From Gilvimarinus chinensis DSM 19667 (GTDB lineage Bacteria > Pseudomonadota > Gammaproteobacteria > Pseudomonadales > Cellvibrionaceae), in assembly GCF_000377745.1 (NCBI RefSeq), contig NZ_KB898706.1:496001-560000 (forward strand): a stretch of 64,000 nt of DNA, read 5' to 3'. The position numbers and the translations under genes are program-made. Below the pieces are notes generated by a model. That model was not told where the DNA came from and made no database searches. It was given only the letters and a program-made list of their open reading frames with translations. Every line of letters begins with the position of its first letter. Position 1 is the first letter of the stretch. This document shows, piece after piece, positions 59,620-64,000 of this stretch.

Positions 59620-61035
59620 ATGAAAAAACAATATTTGGCGGGTGCGTTGATTGCAGGGGATTCTCTGCTTTATCTGCTGGCTGTAATTTCAGTTATCTTT
59701 TTTTCTTTGCATTTCATTCCTTGGTTGCAGGTGGATCTCTGGAGGCACGATTCACTTTATTATGTAGATTCCTATGCCAATAAATTTGTCAGTGAGGGGC
59801 GCTGGATAAACTTTATACTTTTTCCTGTGCTTAAATGTATTCCTGCAGCGGTAGCCAGTTCACTCTGTTACATAGGTCTTATTGCTTTCGTTTATGTGTC
59901 GGGGCGACGCCTCGGGCTGTTAGCCCCCTATGCTGTCTTGATGGCGGTGCTTATTGCTAACATTCCACTTTTTCGAATACAGATGGAGTGGCCTGCAACG
60001 CTCGTCACAAGTTACCTTATTCTGTGGGTGGCGGCTTGGGTGGCGGATCGATTACCTGATTACCTATTCTTCCCTTTGTTTTCAGTATTGTTTTTCGGGG
60101 CTGTTAGCAGCTTCTATTTTCTGTTGCCCTTTCTGTTTGTTCGTAATTTACGTTTCAGTGGGGCGTTTCGTCTTTTGGTGGTTTGGAGTTTGTCTTTTCC
60201 GTTTGGGTATCTCGTCAGTAATATTCTGGTGTACCTTGCGGTAGGCCACGGTGTTGAGATTGCAGAGTGGAGAAACCCCAATCCAGTCAATGGTTGGGCG
60301 GACGTGACAGAAAATACGCTGCGTGTGTGGGAGGGTGCAAAGGCCCATTACGCTGCCTTGGTTGAGTATTCGACATTAGTTTTACTTGCTTTTTCGGCTT
60401 TCGTCGTGTGGCTTGTAAGGTTGCGCACTGGTGGCCTGTGGTCTGTGGGGGTTGCTGTTTGCTGTTCGTTGGCTTTGTATGTGACCACCATTCCGGCAGG
60501 TATTGTTATATCGGCGAGGACGGCTGGTGTTGCTTGGGCGGCTGTTTTTCTTGGGATGTTTTTGATTGATCGGCCATCGAGAATGCAGCAACTTGTTTTG
60601 GCGGTGCCGTTGCTGCTGTTGTCTGCCTCATTAGCCCTGAGCACAGCTGAATATACTCGTTGGTATAGGGCGGTGACGGGTGGCCTTGTTGATAACACTG
60701 ATAGCTTAATGGCGCAGCTTCCTTCGGCGAAGCAAGTTGTAATTGTGGCGACTGAGGCGGACTGGCAGGCTACTATTGAAGATATTCAGCGGCGTACAAA
60801 TACAGCTCCATTTTTAACCGAGCGTATGTCCTCGCCTCTTTATTGGAGAGCTCTATTGCTCTCTAGAGGATATGCGCAGGTAATATTGTGCCCAGAGCAA
60901 AATGAAAGCTGGGATTGTGTCTGGGCCAGGGAGCAGTTAGAAGTAAGGCAGGCAGATCTTATGCGTAGCGGCTATTTCGGTGCTTTGAGGGCCGGTGATG
61001 GCAGGGTGATTTGGGTCTCAAGCTCGTATATGTAG
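59620..61035 (+). CDS. Polytopic membrane protein, probable GtrII-type glucosyltransferase
   Basis: Integral membrane protein of 471 residues with about ten hydrophobic segments. A charged loop after the first helix (LWRHDSLYYVDSYANKFVSEGRW) resembles the acidic catalytic loop of lipid-linked-sugar glucosyltransferases (GtrII, Pfam Glucos_trans_II). A soluble C-terminal domain of about 90 residues follows the last helix. ATG 59620 abuts the G8 tract; ATG 59599 is an alternative. Codon use and composition differ from dapB and carA. With the divergent transferase it suggests O-antigen or other surface-glycan decoration. The family call is from memory of the pattern, not a search. Confidence 0.55.
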   Translation: MKKQYLAGALIAGDSLLYLLAVISVIFFSLHFIPWLQVDLWRHDSLYYVDSYANKFVSEGRWINFILFPVLKCIPAAVASSLCYIGLIAFVYVSGRRLGLLAPYAVLMAVLIANIPLFRIQMEWPATLVTSYLILWVAAWVADRLPDYLFFPLFSVLFFGAVSSFYFLLPFLFVRNLRFSGAFRLLVVWSLSFPFGYLVSNILVYLAVGHGVEIAEWRNPNPVNGWADVTENTLRVWEGAKAHYAALVEYSTLVLLAFSAFVVWLVRLRTGGLWSVGVAVCCSLALYVTTIPAGIVISARTAGVAWAAVFLGMFLIDRPSRMQQLVLAVPLLLLSASLALSTAEYTRWYRAVTGGLVDNTDSLMAQLPSAKQVVIVATEADWQATIEDIQRRTNTAPFLTERMSSPLYWRALLLSRGYAQVILCPEQNESWDCVWAREQLEVRQADLMRSGYFGALRAGDGRVIWVSSSYM

Positions 61036-61088
61036 GTTATCCAGTGTAATAAGAAGCCTTGGGCGCGATCAAAGGTCAGTTATTCGCC

Positions 61089-61117
61089 TAGACATGGGAG
61101 GCAAGTTAACCTAAAAT
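61089..61117 (+). promoter_or_regulatory. Probable sigma-70 promoter of carAB
   Basis: TAGACA (61089-61094), 17-base spacer, TAAAAT (61112-61117): each box has 5 of 6 consensus bases. The start would be near 61124, upstream of a terminator at 61177-61213 and about 200 bases before carA. A weaker second set, TTGCAA (61212) with AATTAT, follows the terminator. Confidence 0.6.
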
Positions 61118-61176
61118 GCGCGGTTAGTTGCATTAACCCAAGCCGCGCCAATGGTCGCCATAGCAAATTGAATAAT

Positions 61177-61213
61177 AAGCGAGATGAAGCTGTCTGTTTC
61201 ATCTCGCTTTTTT
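61177..61213 (+). terminator. Strong intrinsic terminator in the carA leader
   Basis: AAGCGAGATGAA (61177-61188) pairs perfectly with TTCATCTCGCTT (61198-61209) around 9 bases, then T-rich TTTTTG. It follows a GCGCGG/CCGCGC hairpin (61118-61148) and a six-codon open frame (MVAIAN, 61151-61171, no clear ribosome-binding site). It may end the glucosyltransferase transcript, attenuate carAB, or both. Nothing else stands out in 61036-61325. Confidence 0.85.
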
Positions 61214-61325
61214 GCAACTTGCGGCCGGGCTTTAATTATTCCGACGAGATGTATTTGCGCAAACGCACCACGCTGGTGTGTTCGTTTCGCTCGGCATAAA
61301 GAAAGTGAAATCTGAGGAGGTTGAC

Positions 61326-62465
61326 TTGATTACTGGGCCCCAAAGACCCGCTCTGCTCGTTCTTGAAGACGGCAGTGTTTTTAAAGGTACTGCCATTGGC
61401 GCTGACGGTCTATCCGCTGGCGAAGTGGTATTTAATACCTCCATGACTGGTTATCAGGAGATTCTTACGGATCCCTCCTACGCCCGTCAGATTGTGACGT
61501 TAACTTACCCCCATATCGGCAACACCGGGGCCACTGCGGAAGATGAAGAGTGCCCCACCATTTGGTCTGCGGGACTTGTGATTCGTGATTTGCCGGCTCG
61601 TTCCAGCAATTTCCGCCAAACTCAGAGCCTGGATGAGTACCTCAAGGCGAAAAACGTGGTAGGTATTGCCGATATAGATACCCGTCGCCTGACACGTTTG
61701 TTGCGCGATAAGGGTGCGCAAAACGGTTGCATCGTTGCGGGTGATGTCGATGAGGCTAAAGCTCTTGAAGCGGCCAAGGCTTTCCCGGGGCTTAAAGGGA
61801 TGGATTTGGCCAAAGAAGTCAGCTGCGCCAAGCCCTACCGCTGGACCGAGGGCACCTGGAAGTTGGGTGAGGGGCATCGCGATGTCGTTGAAACCAAGTT
61901 TAAAGTGGTCGCCTACGACTATGGTGTAAAAGCCAATATCCTGCGTATGCTGGCCGATCGCGGTTGCGACATTACGGTCGTGCCAGCGAAAACGCCTGCC
62001 AGTGATGTGTTGGCCATGAAGCCCGATGGCGTCTTTCTTGCCAATGGCCCTGGCGACCCAGAGCCCTGTGATTACGCGATTGCGGCGATTAAAGAAATCC
62101 TTGAAACCGACACCCCTGTGTTCGGTATCTGCCTCGGGCATCAGCTGCTGGCGTTGGCCTCGGGTGCCAAGACCTCGAAAATGAAGTTTGGCCATCATGG
62201 CGGCAACCATCCGGTACAGGATACCGAAACGGGGCGCGTGATGATTACCGCACAAAACCACGGCTTTGCGGTTGATGAAGCGAGTTTGCCCGCGAACCTT
62301 AAGGTGACTCATAAGTCCTTGTTTGACGGCACCTTGCAGGGTATCCATCGCACCGATAAGCCTGCGTTTAGTTTTCAGGGGCACCCTGAAGCTAGCCCAG
62401 GGCCTCATGATGCCGATGGTCTGTTCGACCACTTTATTGAATTGATGGAGAGCGCGAAACGGTGA
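61326..62465 (+). CDS. carA: Carbamoyl-phosphate synthase small (glutaminase) subunit
   Basis: Supplies ammonia from glutamine for carbamoyl phosphate, shared by arginine and pyrimidine synthesis. The frame opens at 61278, but TTG 61326, five bases after a perfect AGGAGG, gives the 379-residue family length. Triad: C269 in [11 protein letters not shown] and E in [10 protein letters not shown]-terminal domain [17 protein letters not shown] is typical. carB follows after 64 bases. Confidence 0.95.
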   Translation: MITGPQRPALLVLEDGSVFKGTAIGADGLSAGEVVFNTSMTGYQEILTDPSYARQIVTLTYPHIGNTGATAEDEECPTIWSAGLVIRDLPARSSNFRQTQSLDEYLKAKNVVGIADIDTRRLTRLLRDKGAQNGCIVAGDVDEAKALEAAKAFPGLKGMDLAKEVSCAKPYRWTEGTWKLGEGHRDVVETKFKVVAYDYGVKANILRMLADRGCDITVVPAKTPASDVLAMKPDGVFLANGPGDPEPCDYAIAAIKEILETDTPVFGICLGHQLLALASGAKTSKMKFGHHGGNHPVQDTETGRVMITAQNHGFAVDEASLPANLKVTHKSLFDGTLQGIHRTDKPAFSFQGHPEASPGPHDADGLFDHFIELMESAKR

Positions 62466-62529
62466 CGGACAACGCACGCCGCAAGACGACGCCTTGAACC
62501 CGTAAACCGATTCTGACAGCGAGACCGAC

Positions 62530-64000
62530 ATGCCAAAACGTACCGACATTAACAGCATTTTGATTCTGGGCGCGGGCCCAATCGTGATCGGCCAGGCCTG
62601 CGAGTTTGACTACTCCGGCGCCCAGGCCTGTAAAGCCCTGCGTGAAGAGGGATACCGGGTGATTCTGGTGAACTCGAACCCGGCCACCATTATGACCGAC
62701 CCGGCGATGGCCGACGCCACTTACATCGAGCCGGTAGAGTGGGAGACGGTCGCCAAAATTATTGAGAAAGAGCGCCCGGATGTGGTCTTGCCGACCATGG
62801 GTGGGCAAACGGCGCTTAACTGCGCACTGGCACTGGCCAAAAACGGTGTGCTGGAAAAGTACGGTGTTGAGCTGATTGGCGCTAAAGAAGAAGCCATCAA
62901 CATGGCCGAAGACCGTGACCTGTTCGACAAGGCCATGAAGCGGATTGGCCTTGAGTGCGCCCGCGCCAAAATCGTTCATTCGATGGAAGAGGCCAAAGAA
63001 GTCCCCAAAGAGTTTGGCTTTCCCTGCATTATCCGTCCTTCGTTCACCATGGGTGGCTCGGGCGGTGGTATTGCCTACAACTGGGAAGAGTTTGAAGAAA
63101 TCTGTACCCGCGGTTTAGATTTGTCGCCCACCAATGAGCTGTTGATCGACGAATCCTTGCTGGGTTGGAAAGAGTACGAAATGGAGGTTGTGCGCGATAA
63201 AAACGACAACTGCATTATCGTCTGCTCCATTGAAAACTTTGACCCCATGGGTGTCCACACTGGTGACTCGATCACCGTTGCCCCAGCGCAAACTCTGACC
63301 GATAAAGAGCTGCAGATTATGCGTAACGCCTCGCTGGCGGTACTGCGTGAGATTGGCGTGGAAACGGGCGGTTCTAACGTGCAGTTTGCCGTTAACCCCG
63401 AAAACGGTCGCTTGGTGGTGATTGAAATGAACCCGCGAGTGTCTCGCTCTTCGGCCTTGGCCTCGAAAGCGACAGGTTTCCCCATTGCCAAAGTGGCGGC
63501 GAAACTGGCCGTGGGTTACACCCTCGATGAGCTGCAAAACGAAATCACCGGCGGTGCTACCCCGGCGTCTTTCGAGCCCTCAATCGATTACGTGGTTACC
63601 AAAATCCCACGCTTTACCTTTGAAAAATTTGGTGATGCGGATGCCCGCCTGACCACCCAAATGAAGTCTGTGGGTGAGGTGATGGCTATTGGTCGCACCT
63701 TGCAAGAATCCATGCAAAAAGCACTGCGCGGTCTGGAGGTCGGATCAGCAGGGTTTGAGTCGAAGTTGGACCTGAGTGCCGAAGAAACTCCTGCGCGTAT
63801 CCGTCGAGAGTTGACGACACCGGGTGCCGAGCGTATTTGGTATGTTGGCGACGCATTCCGCCTGGGTATGACCGTGGATGAAGTGTTCGATGCATCGAAA
63901 ATTGACCCTTGGTTCTTGGAGCAAATTCGTGAGTTGATCGAGCTGGAACAGAAAGTTCGTGTGGCGAAATTGTCGGATTTAACCGCTGAAGACTTGATGC
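62530..64000 (+). CDS. carB: Carbamoyl-phosphate synthase large subunit, 3' end cut by the window
   Basis: ATP-grasp subunit that makes carbamoyl phosphate from bicarbonate, ammonia and two ATP. The frame is open from ATG 62530 to the window edge, 490 codons of about 1070. [18 protein letters not shown] is the standard N-terminus, followed by [11 protein letters not shown], the first ATP-grasp domain ([36 protein letters not shown]) and the start of the oligomerisation domain. Confidence 0.97.
   Translation, partial: MPKRTDINSILILGAGPIVIGQACEFDYSGAQACKALREEGYRVILVNSNPATIMTDPAMADATYIEPVEWETVAKIIEKERPDVVLPTMGGQTALNCALALAKNGVLEKYGVELIGAKEEAINMAEDRDLFDKAMKRIGLECARAKIVHSMEEAKEVPKEFGFPCIIRPSFTMGGSGGGIAYNWEEFEEICTRGLDLSPTNELLIDESLLGWKEYEMEVVRDKNDNCIIVCSIENFDPMGVHTGDSITVAPAQTLTDKELQIMRNASLAVLREIGVETGGSNVQFAVNPENGRLVVIEMNPRVSRSSALASKATGFPIAKVAAKLAVGYTLDELQNEITGGATPASFEPSIDYVVTKIPRFTFEKFGDADARLTTQMKSVGEVMAIGRTLQESMQKALRGLEVGSAGFESKLDLSAEETPARIRRELTTPGAERIWYVGDAFRLGMTVDEVFDASKIDPWFLEQIRELIELEQKVRVAKLSDLTAEDLM

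Noticed and set aside
61500-62558. 352-codon open frame antisense to carA
   Set aside because: It is a mirror of the GC-biased carA frame, has no family features and would oppose a certain gene.

Overview
The window is an ordinary stretch of chromosome from a gammaproteobacterium. Gene order and protein families resemble Pseudomonas and, more closely, the Cellvibrio/Saccharophagus/Teredinibacter group. The evidence is the dcw tail (ftsQ-ftsA-ftsZ-lpxC), the pilB-pilC-pilD-coaE-yacG block beside pilA and nadC, ampD-ampE, gatCAB facing mreBCD-maf-rng-yhdP, the rpoN/lpt/kds block, and the nrdR-rib-nusB-thiL-pgpA run. The genus cannot be fixed from sequence reading alone. I saw no tRNA, rRNA, CRISPR array, prophage or intact insertion sequence.

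Layout. 1-8232: cell division, lipid A synthesis, a periplasmic M23 peptidase and SecA. 8245-11296: argJ, a Nudix-ThiE fusion, and yacG and coaE on the minus strand. 11355-11983: a gene-free element with long inverted repeats. 12065-17323: type IV pilus assembly genes pilD, pilC and pilB on the minus strand, facing two tandem pilin genes; the first has a sigma-54 promoter. 17473-17643: the decayed start of a REP-associated (Y1/RAYT) transposase. 17730-23314: nadC, a DUF1631 gene, ampD, ampE and yajQ. 23405-27726: gatC-gatA-gatB-PA4642-cysZ on the minus strand. 28067-36617: mreBCD, maf, rng, yhdP. 36633-45112: a long minus-strand block, from a calcium/sodium antiporter through kdsD, kdsC, lptC, lptA, lptB, rpoN, hpf, ptsN, rapZ and NPr to darP. 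45258-49515: mlaC, ibaG, murA, hisG, hisD. 49629-57654: nrdR, riboflavin genes, nusB, thiL, pgpA, a retropepsin-like protease, ribA, dapB. 57750-61035: a divergent pair of surface-glycan-type membrane proteins placed between dapB and carAB. 61326 to the end: carA and a partial carB.

The genes mostly serve envelope growth and shape (Fts, Mre, LpxC, Kds, Lpt, MurA, Mla, AmpD), with core biosynthesis around them. Sigma-54 (rpoN) lies in the same window as a pilin promoter that appears to need it.

No wholly new multi-gene system is evident. The points most worth a second look are: the inverted-repeat element; the RAYT remnant; an apparent ATT start codon for mreC; an mlaC gene without mlaFED or mlaB; the glycan-modification pair with a G8 tract at one translation start; the promoter-hairpin-terminator leader before carA; and a strong hairpin in the mreB leader.
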